DNA of 64,000 nt from Alisma plantago-aquatica. Lineage: Eukaryota; Streptophyta; Magnoliopsida; Alismatales; Alismataceae. The notes below the pieces were generated by a model that worked only from the letters and a program-made list of their open reading frames with translations, made no database searches and was not told the origin of the DNA. The stretch covers positions 1,164,110,749 to 1,164,174,748 of the forward strand of contig OY856409.1 of the NCBI GenBank assembly GCA_963693085.1. Reading direction: 5' to 3'. Position numbers and translations under genes: made by a program. Positions within the stretch are counted from its first letter, which is position 1, and every line of letters starts with the position of its first letter. Shown piece by piece: positions 37,801-49,780 of this stretch.

Positions 37801-38271
37801 CCTCTTTTGGATTCATTTATTAATTTATTTAATAATTTTGGGGAAAAACTCATATCATGTTTTCCAAATTGAATTGAGTTAATTATTATTAGGTAAATAA
37901 TGTGAAACTTGACTCTGAAGGAAATTGGGACCCAACGAATCTAAATTTCACATTAGATTTCACTTTTGAGACCTCTTTTTAGGAGATATGTCAAATTTAT
38001 TATTATGACCCATTATTATATTATTTCTCCATTAACCCAATTATGTTTCTTATTTTCATATTAGCACTAAAGGAATTATTATGACATATTTTATGTGTCC
38101 ATTATTGGACTAAGGCTAATATGAATATATTAGGTTACATTAGAGTGATTTATATATGCATTATCTCATTAGGTTTTTCTAAACATCTTTTAGGTCTAAA
38201 ACTTGAACCTTGTTTGGCTAAGTCTGAAAGGTCAAAGTTCTAGGGTAGGGTCCAAGATTCGGTATGTTACA
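34891..38271 (-). mobile_element. Second solo LTR of the 429-3947 family
   Basis: 3381 bp, beginning TGTAAGGAGTGGG and ending TTCGGTATGTTACA. Flanks are GCTTT (34886-34890) and ACTTT (38272-38276), a target duplication with one substitution. It shares with 429-3947 the start, the 'ggatctaagtagagggaaat' block, the 'gagagagcg' GA tract followed by 'tggcccaatg', the 'ttttgagggtgcaaa..agctccaaa' block and the end. The PBS and PPT are absent at its edges, so it is solo. Confidence 0.8.
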
Positions 38272-38903
38272 ACTTTGAACCAACAATTCTCATACATGAG
38301 GCATAAAAAGCTCAATGAGGAGGGTATCCCACCCTTATATAGATGTCCTTGGGGCATAGTTATGCTTAGAGACTCCATGTTGAAGGCAAGGCATGCCTAA
38401 CCATTACTAAGCTAGTTAAGATTATCAATCAATAACAAGGGAATCATATTAATTCTAAAAGTTACATCAAGATTTTGAATTTTTCGTTCATGCATGCTTA
38501 ATATCCAAAGTGGATGTATGCAGGCATTCTAGAGAAACAAAAAAGGAAAATGTTAAGGTGAGAAATTGGGTTAAGACTATATATGAGTGTTCTAATCAAC
38601 CTAAACATCATAAGGCTCCAAATAACCACTTAGATAATAGGAGATAGGAACCAAATACTTTGAGAGTCACTTCCTATGTGGTAAAATTTCCACCTCCATG
38701 AAGAGGGTAAGGGTGATACTATGCCTTAACCATTGAAGTGATATGGGGAGAGGTAGTGACCAATCCAGATAGTGATCATACCCTAGTTAGTATTTCACGA
38801 TTCAAGAAAAGGAAAAATAAGAAACTATATAGGGTAAATATATACCTAACATTGGATAACTTGAAATGTCAAGTCAGCAACTACTTAGGTTCTGATACCA
38901 TTT
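38272..38903 (-). mobile_element. Retroelement leader next to a minus PBS
   Basis: Non-coding. The complement of 38889-38900 is TGGTATCAGAAC, 11 of 12 matches to the tRNA-iMet PBS. It is followed on the plus strand by the LTR-like start TGTAAAGAGTAGG at 38904. It resembles the 5' leader of a minus-oriented element of the TGTAA-family. Confidence 0.55.
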
Positions 38904-40690
38904 TGTAAAGAGTAGGACTCGAAAGGATAACCACTCTCCATTAATAGAGAGAACAAAATTTCCTATTACAAATATAAATTAAAGGATGAATTTCACTCAT
39001 TTCTCAAATATTGTATATATCACAGTGCATAGAAGTTTTTAATTAAGGAAAAAAACTATTATAAAGTTACATAATAAATCATCTGCATTTTTTACTCACC
39101 ATGAAATGTGGTTTATCAAAGTAAAAAGCTATACATCTAATAATATGTAAGACCAATTTTAAAGGACAATCCATCCATGCCAAGCTATCCTTAAGTCAAA
39201 GTTCTGTATGTGATTTTTTGAGTCCATGATCTCTAAGGATCCTACATCTGGGAAGATTTGGGAACATTACTCAGCAAATGACGACATATATATGTGTTAG
39301 AAAACTTATGTGCATGTACATATAAACAATATTTGAGCATTATCATGGTTTGGAAGTATAAAGGATTAAGTATAAACACATATCTCCTAAGGGAATATTC
39401 AAAAGAATGAGGCATAAAACCTCAAAGGATATATGACATCAACATTCTTTCCATAACAAACATTTATCATATCACAAAAAGAATTATGCATGCATATACA
39501 ATGTCGACTAAATATACCTAAAATAGCACCATAACACTATGAGAGAATGGCCTAAAATGAAAGGATTGAAAAGTAAGCCCTGGGCAGAATACATGTGCCC
39601 TATAAGTTTATGGTTCTACATAAATATCACTAATTAAGATATTGAGAAATTGGGTTACGCCTTTATATGAGTGTTCTAATCAACCTTAACTTCATAAGGC
39701 TCAAAATAACAACCTAGATAATAAGAGATAGGAACCAAATACTTGGAGAGTCACTTCCTATGTAGTAAAATTTCCACCTCCATGAAGCGGGTAAGGGTGA
39801 TACTATGCCTCAACCATTAAAGTGATATGGGGAGAGGTAATGATCAATCCGATAGTGATCATACCCTAGTTAGTATTTCATGATTCAAGAAAGGGAAAAA
39901 TAAGAAACTATATAGGGAAAATATATACCTAACATTGGATAACTTGAAATGTCAAGTCAGCAACTACTTAGGTTCTGATACCATTTTGTAAAGAGTAGGT
40001 CTCGAAAGGGTAACAACTCTCCACTAAATAGAGAGAACAAAATTTCCTTTTACAAATATAAATTAAAGGATGAATTTCACTCATTTCTCAAATATTGTAT
40101 ATATCACAGTGCATAGAAGTTTTTAATTAAGGTAACAAAACTGCTACAAAGTTACATAATAAATCATCTACATTTTTCCTCACCATGAAATGTGGTTATC
40201 AAAGTAAAAAGGTATACATCTAATAATATGTAAAACCAATCGTAAAGGACAATCCATACTTGCCAAGCTATCCCAAAGTCCATGTTCTGTATGTGATTTT
40301 CTTGAGTCCATGCTCTCTAAGGATCCTACACCTGGGCAGCTTTGGGAACAACACTCAGTAAAAGACAACAAATATATGTGTTAGAAAACTTCTGTGCATG
40401 TGCATATAAATAATATTTGAGCATTATCATGGTTTGCAAGTACAAAGGATTAAGTATAAACATATATCTCCTAAGGGAATATTCAAAAGAATGAGGCATA
40501 AAACTTCAAAGGATATCTGACATCAACATTCTTTCCATAACAAACATTCATCATATCACAAAAAGAATTATGCATGCATATACAATGCAGACTAAATATA
40601 CCTAAAATAGTGCCATAAAACTATGAGAGCATGGCCTATAATGTAAGGGTGGAAAAGTACACCCTGGGTGGAATACACGTCCCCTATATA
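38567..40690. repeat. Tandem duplication, unit 1083 bp
   Basis: The segment from 'gagaaattgggtta' (about 38567) to about 39649 is repeated directly from 39650 to about 40690. Anchors such as 'ttttgtaaagagtagg' recur at 38901 and 39984. Each unit contains part of the leader, the PBS and the first 0.7 kb of an LTR, so two LTR starts lie in tandem. Identity is high, with scattered substitutions and small indels. Confidence 0.88.
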
Positions 40691-40694
40691 TATT

Positions 40695-40745
<51 letters not shown>
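40685..40745. repeat. (TA)n / (TG)n microsatellite
   Basis: Mixed TA and TG dinucleotides. The tract lies where the second 1083-bp unit ends. Confidence 0.95.
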
Positions 40746-40748
<3 letters not shown>

Positions 40749-41119
40749 TCATATACTCATACTTAGATATGAATACACGCATATAACATACGTTTAAATG
40801 AGAATGAAGTGGATTCACATGTGATCCAAATAGTAGATTCATTCACACATATGCTTTTATTTTTTTATTTTTCTTACCATTCATTTCATATATCTACAAA
40901 TATAGTTATATACACAACCTAGATCCATTTTTCTTTTGGAAAACTCACATGATACTCCATTAAATGTTTAAATCAGAATGAAAAAGGTTCATAATCAGAG
41001 GGGGAATATGTTTTGTATATGAGATGCTAGAAAGGTTGCTTTCTAAGGGAAATTTGTCAATAAAATGTGCCACCTTATTACAAGATCTTTTGACAAAAGA
41101 ATATTAAACAAAAATGAAA

Positions 41120-41470
41120 GAACTAGCTAAAGATGAATGGCTTCTACTACCATACCAAGATGACCATTCCTACTAGAAGGATTCTTTAGAGACAAAGTCA
41201 AGACATGTGAATCAGTTTCAAAATGGATGGTGTCATAATTCTAAGCTTTGGCCTTATTAATACATGTGAGTTAAGCAGTTGCTTTGATGAACTCTACTGA
41301 GAATTTGAATTTTACACTTTTGGCTATTCTCTCTGTTGGACTACCATTGGGTCCGTGGATCCAACCATCATCACCTATTACCACATCAAATTCCCCTTGT
41401 AAATTCCATGCTCTGGCAGTGTCCATTCTGCACCACCCTCAACTCCGGTCAGGTTCACCTACTTGGCCCA
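41120..41470 (-). pseudogene. LINE-type RNase H remnant
   Basis: On the minus strand 'KA.NYDTIHFETDSHVL' and 'LSLKNPSSRNGH' (about 41150-41250) match the second part of the RNase H domain found at the end of plant L1-type LINE polyproteins, where 'ExDS' carries an active-site Asp. An upstream block near 41340-41440 (IGDDGWIHGPNG) may be the rest. Several stops and frameshifts. Moderate certainty from the motif only. Confidence 0.4.
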
Positions 41471-43289
41471 AGAAAAGTTGGCAACTTGGTAGTCAGTGAT
41501 CATACTAAATCAGCACTAGATGAAAGCTTGACTATCTCAATCTTAGTCATTGAAGACAACATTTTTCCTCCAAGACCAGATGCCCCACACACCTTCCATT
41601 GCATCATCCACTTCCTCCATCATCAGTTTAATAGATAAAAGAAGAATCGATTCCCCTAGTGAATCTGTCTAGGATGTGGTGATAAGACAATGTGTGGGTT
41701 ACTAACCACACATTCTTCTCCTCCCTACAGCCAAAAAGCATACGAGAGATCGTCTCCTTTTCCACCTTGTCATTAATAAATGGGCAACTAGCAATGTATT
41801 CAATTTTTTCAAGATAGCTGAGCCAATAGTCAAACTTTGTAGTGAAGTTACCTTTTGGTTAGATGTATTATATTATTCATGTACTCATACTTAGATCCCA
41901 AAATGTATATTAAATACAAGTATATACCTTATGGTTAGATGAAACTTAAGTAAATTCATATATGGTCGAAGCCAATAAATTCATCCACGTAATATTCTTA
42001 TATGTGTTCTTTTATTTTTTTTTCTTACTATTTTCTTCACATATCTACCAACATAGTTAGATATACAATCTCAATCCATTTATATTTCTAGTTACCATCA
42101 ATTATATATATACTTAAATGTGATTAGGTGTATAAATGAATCAGTTTCATTAGTTGAAGTAACATAGATTATTTTCCATATCTGGCACATTGTTCATTTT
42201 CATACCATTATTACAAGTATAAGTCCATCGAGATTTCAGGTTTCATATAATATTTTATTAAGTCATGACTATATACATATTGTTATAGTTATAACCTATT
42301 GACTAATATACTTCTTAGAGTCCTCCATCTAATTATATACTAGTACATGTAGATATGTGTCTAAGAACCTGATACATGCAATTGAAATGAGTAATCACAT
42401 GATGTTTCAACTTATTCATATGCCCTAGACATTCACTCTACTATTTGACATGTTATCTAGTGGTATCACTATTTAGACAAGTCTTCAAGTTAAGATAAAT
42501 AGGAAACAAAGCTACATAAGTATCTGACTTAAACAAGCCTATATATCCATTTGATTTCTGATCTATCCTTCATGGCTTATATCTTTTTGAATGAAGAGAC
42601 AAAGCCTTAGACCGGAAGCGGTGTAATTGTAAACAATAATGGTTGATCTAGAGGAAGGCAAGATGACCTTGGTAGACTTTGGTTGTTAGTCTAGTTTATT
42701 ACATGAATATGAACTCATGCATTCAGAATTAGGTGACAAGAGGATGATGGTGTGAGGGATTTTTTGGATGGTTTAAGGTATAATGTTTGGTCAAGGATGG
42801 CTCCTCCATTGTAGAAGGAACTTGCGACTTCAATGTTGAAGATGACTGATGAACAAGTAATTGTGTATAGAAAATTGTGAGAATCTGAGTAGTATTAGAG
42901 ACATTGCATTGATGAGGAAGAAGATTTTGACGCACCATTAATTATGAGGTTAAAGGAGGAGACATCCCTATTGGCTAATGATTCATAGCTTAGGTGGCGG
43001 CATCATTGTAGGTTTTGGCATTTTCATGCAGCTACAACATCCAGTGCATGAAGGAAAGAAAAGCAACAACATCAGGGAGAAGAAAGTGCTAACAACCAAG
43101 GTTCTTCATAAATAGGGGAGGTGGATGGGATGGAGAGAAGAATAGGAGGAGGAGGAAAAAGTGAAGTGGGGGATTTCCATTGAAGATTGGTGGTGTTGCA
43201 GTTGTCAACTTGCCTTCCACAACAGGTAGCAGTGGAACCCCTTAGTCATCGAGGCACCTTCTGTAATAGCATGGCGTGCACCCCTTGAA
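41471..43289. other. AT-rich intergenic DNA, nothing recognised
   Basis: No domain, no long frame. 43090-43260 is purine-rich and leads into the LTR-derived segment. Confidence 0.5.
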
Positions 43290-43880
43290 ACTAGATCATA
43301 TGGTGTGAGGAAGAAAAGGAGAAACAAATGGTACATTAGGTAATGAGAAAGAAGAAGAAAAGAGAAAAGGAGTGAGACAATGGTGGGTTGTAGATCTAGG
43401 GAGGAAGAGGAGAAGGAGGATAGATTGTGAAAGAAGAAGACAACAAGCTAGTAGTAAGGAGGAGAGGGATGTGCAAAGTAGAAAATTGGAAGAGGGGGAG
43501 AAGAGGAGAGAGTAAAATAAAGGAAAGAAGGATATCAGTAAACATATGAGTGTAGTCTGTAATCGTGCCCTTGACGCAAGGCACTCGAGAGGGAAGGAGG
43601 GAGTCACATGGAATGTAATGGTTTGAGAAAATATTAAATGAAACAGACTATAGTGTCAATTGAAAATTTGATACATTAATGTGTATACAATATAGATAGT
43701 TTAAATCAATTAAAGGAAAGGGAAAACGATGCCTATTTGACTTGAAATTTAACATGTAGGATAAATAAGATGTGTGGACTCTAATTTTTCCATCAATTTC
43801 ACCTTTTAATAATATTTGATATTTTATTTCCTTAATTGCAATTTAAGTACCCAATTATTGCATTTAATGTATTTGAGAAG
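43290..43880 (-). repeat. LTR-derived segment (copy of 32590-33015)
   Basis: GA-rich block (43300-43530), then 'gggaaggaggga.tcacatggaatgta', 'gagaaaatattaaat' and 'cttgaaatttaacatgtagg', in the same order as at 32590-33015. Terminal motifs are missing, so it is a fragment. Confidence 0.65.
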
Positions 43881-44263
43881 TTGTTCATGCAATCTAGAGG
43901 AAGCAAGAGACCATCATTTATCAATAATTATGGAGCAAAACTCACTATCCAAAGGAATACCAGATTTTACTATCTCTTGTTTACCAATACAATCAGCTAA
44001 CAAGAGAGTGCTAGGAGTCCAATGTCAAGCCAAGTTAAAATATTAAAAGAATCTCCAATTGAATAGCTCACCATATTTATAAAGTCATCAAGATATCTAA
44101 TCAATTGAATAAAATACCAAGAGCAGTTTTTCCTTAAATGTGTTCCTTTCCCTATTTGTGGTATGGATTATATTCTTGTCTCTGGGGAAGTTAATATTAA
44201 TCTCAAGAGGATCTGGTGGAATCATCATCATCTAATTCTCAACCCCAACCATGTTGGGGTTGG

Positions 44264-44500
44264 CTACATAGATCGTTCTTTTCCAATCAGCTCTATTATG
44301 GTCCAGACTTTGATCAAGATGTAAAGATTCAAATATCTCTTTATAAGTGTTTCCCAAGTTAACTTGGATATGCGTCTACTTCTTTTAATTGTTTTTGACT
44401 CAATAACCTTACTTCTAATAGGTGCATTTGTCAGTCTGTGTTGCACATGTGCATACCATCTTAGACGACCTTCATGCGACTTGTTCTTGATGTTCACCAC
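44264..44500 (-). pseudogene. RTE LINE C-terminal domain
   Basis: The frame contains GRLRWYAHVQHR and 'APIRSKVIESKTIKRSRRISKLTWE', matching the conserved C-terminal 'LRWfGHVqRR...RGRGRPKkTW' segment of plant RTE polyproteins. A true start codon is not expected here. Confidence 0.8.
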
Positions 44501-44924
44501 CCCAACATATTGTTCCCCATGTAGTCATTCCTCAAATAATATTTTCTTGTATTTCCACACATCCATCTTAGAATACACATTTCAACCTCTTGTTGAAACC
44601 TTGTTTCTTCACTATCCAACATTCACTCCCATATATCATGGATGGCCATATAGTTGTTCTATAAAACTTGCTTTCCGATCACATATTGCTCCAATTACAC
44701 TCCCTCCACCTCAATAATCCTTCTGTGATCCGGTGACAAAATCATCTTGGACTCACCCTCCTTATCAATAACAACACCCAAGTAACAATATTTATCACAT
44801 ATTGGTAACCCACTCCATCCAACTAGACTGCACCATTCACAATTCTAGATTGTTTAAAGTTACAATGCATATATTTAGTTTTTCTTGTACTTATCATAAA
44901 TCCATTAGATTCCAATGCGTTTAT

Positions 44925-45224
44925 TCATAGTTCAACTTTATCATTCAATTCATATCTTTCATCGATCAACACAATATTGTCAGCAAATAACTTGCACCAA
45001 GGGATATTATCTTGAACATGCTTTGTCAACTCATCCATAACAAAAATGAATAGATATGGGCTAAGTGTCAATCCTTGATGTACCCCAAAGGTGATAGGAA
45101 AATTTTGTGTCTCTCCTACAAGAGTCTTGAGACTTGTATTTGATTCATCATACATGTTTTTGATCAGGTCAACATATTGGATAAGCGCACCCTTTTTATG
45201 CAAAACCTTCCATAACACTTCCAT
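44925..45224 (-). pseudogene. RTE LINE reverse transcriptase, palm region
   Basis: Reads LWKVLHKKGALIQYVDLIKNMY, then FPITFGVHQGLTLSPYLF (the HQGSxLSPxLF block) and IPWCKLFADNIVLIDE. The normal catalytic pair FADD is FADN here, which would abolish polymerisation. Continues the frame of 45259-45570 after a break. Confidence 0.88.
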
Positions 45225-45258
45225 GGGTACTCGATCATAGGCCTTTCCAGATTAATAA

Positions 45259-45570
45259 TCACATATGAAGATCTCTTTTGTTTTCTATGTACTTATCCAT
45301 AAGTCTCCTTATAAGAAAAATAACATATGTAGTTGATCTTCCTGGAATAAAACCAAACTGGTTGTTTGATATTTTTGTTATTGATCTTAGACTTTGCTCA
45401 ATAATCCTCTCCCAAAGCTTCATAGTTTGACTCGTCAGCTTGATACCTATGTATGTGCAACTCTGAACATCTCCTTTATTCTTATAGATTGGGACTACAA
45501 TACTAGTTATCCATTCATCCCACGTCTTCTTTGTCTTCAAAATCTTGTTAAAGAAATTTGCTAACCACAT
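45259..45570 (-). pseudogene. RTE LINE reverse transcriptase, fingers region
   Basis: Contains SIVVPIYKNKGDVQSCT, IGIKLTSQTMKLWERIIE and NQFGFIPGRSTTYVIFLIRR, the hallmark blocks of RTE-clade plant LINEs (QfGFmPGRST). Upstream codons to 45690 continue the homology through two stops. Confidence 0.88.
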
Positions 45571-45703
45571 AGTTCATTCATCCCCCATACTCTTCCATAC
45601 ATCAATGGAAGTACTATATGGACCACTTGCCTTATTTATTTTCATCTTTTTCTAAGTATTCTTGACCTCAGATAGTGAAACTTGTCATGCATAAGTGTTA
45701 TCT

Positions 45704-46110
45704 CACTACGAAAAATATGGTCTTTAACTACAAAAAAAATGTGTAGCGAAAACCCCAAAATTTGTAGCTAAAAGCTTTGGCTACATTTATCCTTACATTT
45801 ATAATATATAGCTAATACCCGTGTAGCTAATTGTTTAGGCTACATTTTTTAAAGTTGTAGTTAGTTATTCCTCTCGCTACAAATTCATATGTAACCCTAA
45901 TTGTAGGTAAAAATGTCCTTACACATAAACATGTAGTTTCAATTATAGCCAAATATATGACTACAATTCAATTTGTACCTATGATATGTAGGGAGAGATG
46001 GCATTGGTTACAATTTGTATTTGTAGTTCATGTATAGCAAAAATTAGCACTTGCTACACATGTAATTATAGCCAGTGTGTAGTGAAAGACACCATGTACT
46101 ATACATACAT
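45704..46110 (-). repeat. CACTA left TIR and subterminal repeats
   Basis: After the CACTACGAAAAAT terminus, about a dozen copies of TGTAGC/GCTACA-like motifs occur in both orientations (for example tgtagcgaa, tgtagctaa, ggctacatt, tcgctacaa, gctacacat, tgtagtgaa). In En/Spm such motifs bind the TNPA-type regulatory protein; their presence is seen, the binding is inferred. Confidence 0.85.
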
Positions 46111-46370
46111 ATGTAGTGAGAGACATCATGTATCCAGTCAGTCACTTGCCAATATAGAGTGGTTTTCAATAAGAAAACAGATGAATGTTATTCAAGATCG
46201 AGTTGTTCTTACAATGTCACCAATGATACTTTTATTTATATTTGAAAAATGAGTACACATGGGGAGGACATTAACCTGGCCCCTGTTTTACAATATGTAT
46301 GGAAAAAAGACACATGTATACAATATCTTCTTCTGACTACATCTATCCACTGTAGACTACAAAGCACAAT

Positions 46371-46528
46371 ATAAAGAGGGCTCATCTCCCTTAGTTCGTC
46401 CACATAATTCACAGTGAGTTTAACAGCCCTATGAATCTCAGCTTTAGTGGTGAATCTTCCAATCCCAAACATGATAGAGGTATGTGCCATGTCCTCATCA
46501 ACTCCCAGAGCTCGAGTTGCAGCCTTTC
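46371..46528 (-). pseudogene. NFS1: Captured fragment of mitochondrial cysteine desulfurase NFS1 (last exon part)
   Basis: The complement reads LGVDEDMAHTSIMFGIGRFTT, then KAEIHRAVKLTVNYVDELREMSPLY. This is the near-C-terminal segment of eukaryotic NFS1, the pyridoxal-phosphate enzyme that supplies sulfur for Fe-S clusters in mitochondria. It follows an acceptor-like 'ccaacag'. After MSPLY the homology breaks: the usual last 20 or so residues are replaced by unrelated sequence. The reading frame stays open to 46236. The catalytic Cys loop and PLP lysine lie upstream in the family and are absent. It is therefore an exon fragment inside the transposon, not a gene. Confidence 0.82.
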
Positions 46529-46927
46529 CTGTTGGAAAATCATGTAGAGGTTCATGTATGGTTAGTTTTGGTTGGTGAATCCCCTAGACCAGAACATATT
46601 GGCATTTCTTCTCATAATCTATACGTTCTGTACTTTTGTATTTGTGGATCAAGCGCCATCAAGTTGATGGTAGCATCCACTTTGTGCGAACCACCATGGA
46701 TACCTACAAAGAAACATACAAGTTTTGAGATATAGCTCCCAAAAAAAACTAGAAAACATAGCTTCTCCTACTCATAACTTACGTATTCCATAAGCTTTCT
46801 TCTCGCAGTGCATTTAAGAATAAGCTCCTACCTATACATGATGAACTCTATATTACATTTTGTCCTTCTCGTTGATCTACAGAATGCTACCAAGCTGATG
46901 GATGGACATGTTTTCACTGTTTACCTG

Positions 46928-47127
46928 AGGTTTTTCAATAAGCTCCATGGCAAGAGCAAGTTGGTTTCCACAGTCGCACCATGCAGAATCCTCCCAGCTT
47001 TTTCAATAAGCTCCATGGCAAGAGCAAGTTGGTTGCCACAGTCGCACCTTGCAGACCAAAATATATCACCTGTTAGGCATTCTGAGTGCACTCTAACTAG
47101 AATATCTTGTCCATCACCAATGTCACC
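46928..47127 (-). pseudogene. Captured GTP cyclohydrolase II exon (RibBA type) with a 68-bp partial tandem duplication
   Basis: The complement reads [20 protein letters not shown], then [18 protein letters not shown]. This is the zinc-binding GTP cyclohydrolase II core (C...C-x-C pattern) of plant RibBA, which opens the GTP ring as the first step of riboflavin synthesis in plastids. It starts directly after an acceptor 'gatag'. Beginning at TGCGAC (47046) a segment is repeated 68 bp further on (46978). The period is not a multiple of three, so the second copy is read in another frame and ends at a stop near 46923. The normal G in DIFGSxRCDCG is W here. The rest of the enzyme and the DHBP synthase domain are missing. 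Confidence 0.85.
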
Positions 47128-47185
47128 CTATCAAGAAGAAAACAATATCACTTAGTCATCATGCAGTGCTTCTGTTTAGTTCAGA

Positions 47186-49516
47186 TATAACGTAGTTTAT
47201 GATGAATCTCATATCGCTCACGAAGACCTCTCAAAATCTGGATTGTTTCATCAACTGTGGGTTCTGGAACTTTAACCGGTTGAAATCTTCTTTCCAAAGT
47301 TGGATCTTTCTCTATGTGTTTTCTGTACTCGTCAAGGGTGGTGGCTCTAATACACTGCAAAAGTTGAAAACAGATTAGCAGAGCGATATATGGTAGACAA
47401 GTAGGGGAAACTACAAATATGCAGATTATTAAAACGCAAGAGAAGAGTCTAAGAGTATGTACGATAAATCTCAAGGAGAGTACCACTTCCAAATATATTT
47501 AAAGGGGACCTTTTGAATGAAAAAGAAAATGATATTAAAAAACAATAGCTCCCACAAATAATTCAAAAGGGTAGAATCCACAAAATATGGAAATGCAGTA
47601 GCATCATACATATTTTTTGATGGAGAAGTTGGGTTTGTAGATAGCAAATAAAACCTTCATGGTGTATGTCTAGGGCCAAAAATTGATAAACCACCAATCC
47701 AATCAGGTTCACCATAAATTTTAGAAGATTGAAACATGCACATTAAATTAAAGCCATACACTTGAAATTGATATCCAGTATATTCTAGAGAGAGAGAAAG
47801 GTTCAACTACAAAACACCAAAATTTATGAATTCCATTCTATAAGGATCTAACAAACCCTATAAGAGGTTGGAATTCTGAAAATTTAATATCCTTTCCCAT
47901 CAAAGCCCCCCCTCCTAGCTTCAGCATTTTATAATGAGAGTCGGTGTGAAAATCTTGGCCAACGTGTAACCTGGTAAGATCAATTTGAGTCCCCCAGAAA
48001 GTCTTCAACATTACTACTAAGAACTGCAAGTCTACATGATAGGGTAGATATAACGTTTTCTATGAGATTCTATTCCCCGTAACATACAATTCACAACATA
48101 AGAGTACAAAAATATGGAAAAACTGGAAAACTAAATGTTAGGGCCCTACTGGGGATTAGTACAATTAGAATTTGGCAAATCCCGATTGCTCAGACATTCA
48201 ATTTTGATTACTTAAGGCTTCAAAAATTCATGAGGACGAATCTATAGAAAATCCAGTATCCTCAGTTTGTAAACAATTGATATCTATATATCATTTGGAA
48301 CTTACTTTCTGGAATCCAAATGCAAAAAAATATAACTAAAAGAAGACTGACACGAGCAAGAGGGATAAGCATTCAGTATGCCAACGAGCTTGCATATGTT
48401 TCAAGCACATTTGTAAAGAGAAAAACACCCTAATACCCTATACTACATATTAGGCGCCCATAAAAGGCAGACAAAATTAATTTATCACTGTTCAATTGTA
48501 CTCTCTGAGTCTTGAGCGTGCAGCATTTACACATTTACTACCACTCAAGGATCCTATTCAGAATCAAAAAAGTATGAACCTCATCAATAAAGAGTATAAT
48601 CTCATCACTCTGTTTGATTTCTTCCATTAATTTCTTCAATCTTTCTTCAAATTCTCCACGATACTTTGTACCAGCAACTAAAAGACCCATATCAAGTGTG
48701 ATCACCTAGCATCAAAGAAGTAACAAATAAACATGTCATTACGGAATTAAGAGCTTATATATGTCTGACTCCAAAAGTATGTCAGCAATTCAACAAAAAA
48801 AATAAACAGTTAATGTCTGGTGGCAAGATCTTTTTCCCTTCTATTGTTTCAGGAACATCTCCAGTTGCTATACGCTGAGCAAGCCCTTCAGCAATTGCAG
48901 TCTTACCAACACCAGGCTCTCCAATAAGGTAAGGGTTGTTCTTTGTTCTCCTGCCAAGAATTTGAGTTACACACTCTATTTGCTCCTGCCTTCCAACAAC
49001 AGGATCTAGCTTGCCCTGAATTTAAGATATATGTGAGAAAACATTCATTTATTAACACCATTTATATAGAAAGTGATAATCCAGTGTGACTCCAGTAAAT
49101 TTTAGGCTTACGTCTTCTGCCAGCTTTGTAATATTTGTTCCATACTCCTCCAGCATAGGCATCTTGTTCCCACTGCTTCCACCACCAACTCCAGCCCCGA
49201 CGGCCTCAGTACTTTCACCAACCATCCAGATAACCTGAGTGAAAAAATCAAAGATATATCAAACCTAAAACCCGCTATAATTAAAACCTAGTGGTTGCAC
49301 AGAACAAATTTGAAGCTTTCTTGTGTAAGAATGTTACTGGGAAACCTAAAACCCACTATAGTTAAAATTATAGGCTGCCCGGAATAAAGTTGAAGCTTAC
49401 TTGTGTACGAATGTTACTTGGATCTGCACCAAGACTCTCGAGAACTCGTGCAGCTACACCCTCACCCTCACGGAGAAGCCCAAGAAGCAAGTGTTCTGAT
49501 CCAATGTAATTATGAC
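47186..49516 (-). pseudogene. ClpC: Captured ClpC (plastid Hsp100) fragment, five exon pieces
   Basis: Exon-like blocks in the correct order on the minus strand. 49516-49401 [20 protein letters not shown] (N-domain). 49234-49112 [19 protein letters not shown] to TKLAED (linker). 49015-48826 GKLDPVVGR plus Walker [19 protein letters not shown]. 48705-48571 [20 protein letters not shown] with Walker [10 protein letters not shown]. 47354-47186 [15 protein letters not shown] to IHHKLRY. Acceptor and donor sites survive at several borders (ttccag/gtaagc, actcag/gtaagcc, ttcag, gctag, ttgcag). Intact ClpC is the Hsp100 motor of the stromal Clp protease. Missing here: the transit peptide, part of the first N-repeat, about 27 residues between VHT and ATTLDEY, everything after the first AAA domain, and one donor after GKK. 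It cannot make a working ClpC but could still yield a spliced chimeric transcript. Confidence 0.9.
48463..48571. repeat. 109-bp direct repeat, copy 1 (partner 49781-49889)
   Basis: The block 'aggcagacaaaattaatttatcactg...ggatcctattcagaat' occurs here and at 49781-49889 with one or two differences. Copy 1 abuts the point where ClpC homology stops (after EVHT), so it marks a rearrangement breakpoint inside the captured gene. Confidence 0.9.
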
Positions 49517-49780
49517 CTGGAAGTGGACAAGTTCCATACCTTAAAAACGCAAGCTTACATGGAGAAGATGATGACATAATATAAAAACAAATGGCTTCAA
49601 CTTGATAAGTAATTGCAGAGCAAAGTTTTAGAAATGTTCAGTTTAAGATGGACGTTTTGCAACCTAAGCCTTTTAAGGGCTGGTTGGGTTTGGAAACCTA
49701 AGGGAGGTTTTGACCTGTTCTCAAAACCGGATAAGTTCTTGCAAGGTAAATGACATCATATGACCATGCATTGAAAATGT

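Larger units (their letters stand above)
44222..45703 (-). mobile_element. RTE-clade LINE, 3' half
   Basis: On the minus strand this reads the RTE reverse transcriptase from just before the fingers domain to the C-terminus, then a short 3' tail with 'ggttggggttg' and GATGATGATGA units typical of plant RTE elements. The other half is at 58227-58770, separated by the CACTA transposon. The coding region carries in-frame stops and the palm motif reads FADNIV instead of FADDIV, so it is inactive. Confidence 0.88.

Noticed and set aside
46484..46735. Plus-strand 83-codon frame
   Set aside because: Antisense to the captured NFS1 segment. The minus strand near 46600-46700 reads 'GGSHKVDATINLMALDPQ', which might be another captured exon, but I could not identify it.
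47186..49516. A functional ClpC gene
   Set aside because: Lies inside the transposon; lacks the transit peptide, about 27 residues of the first AAA module, the second AAA module and at least one splice donor.
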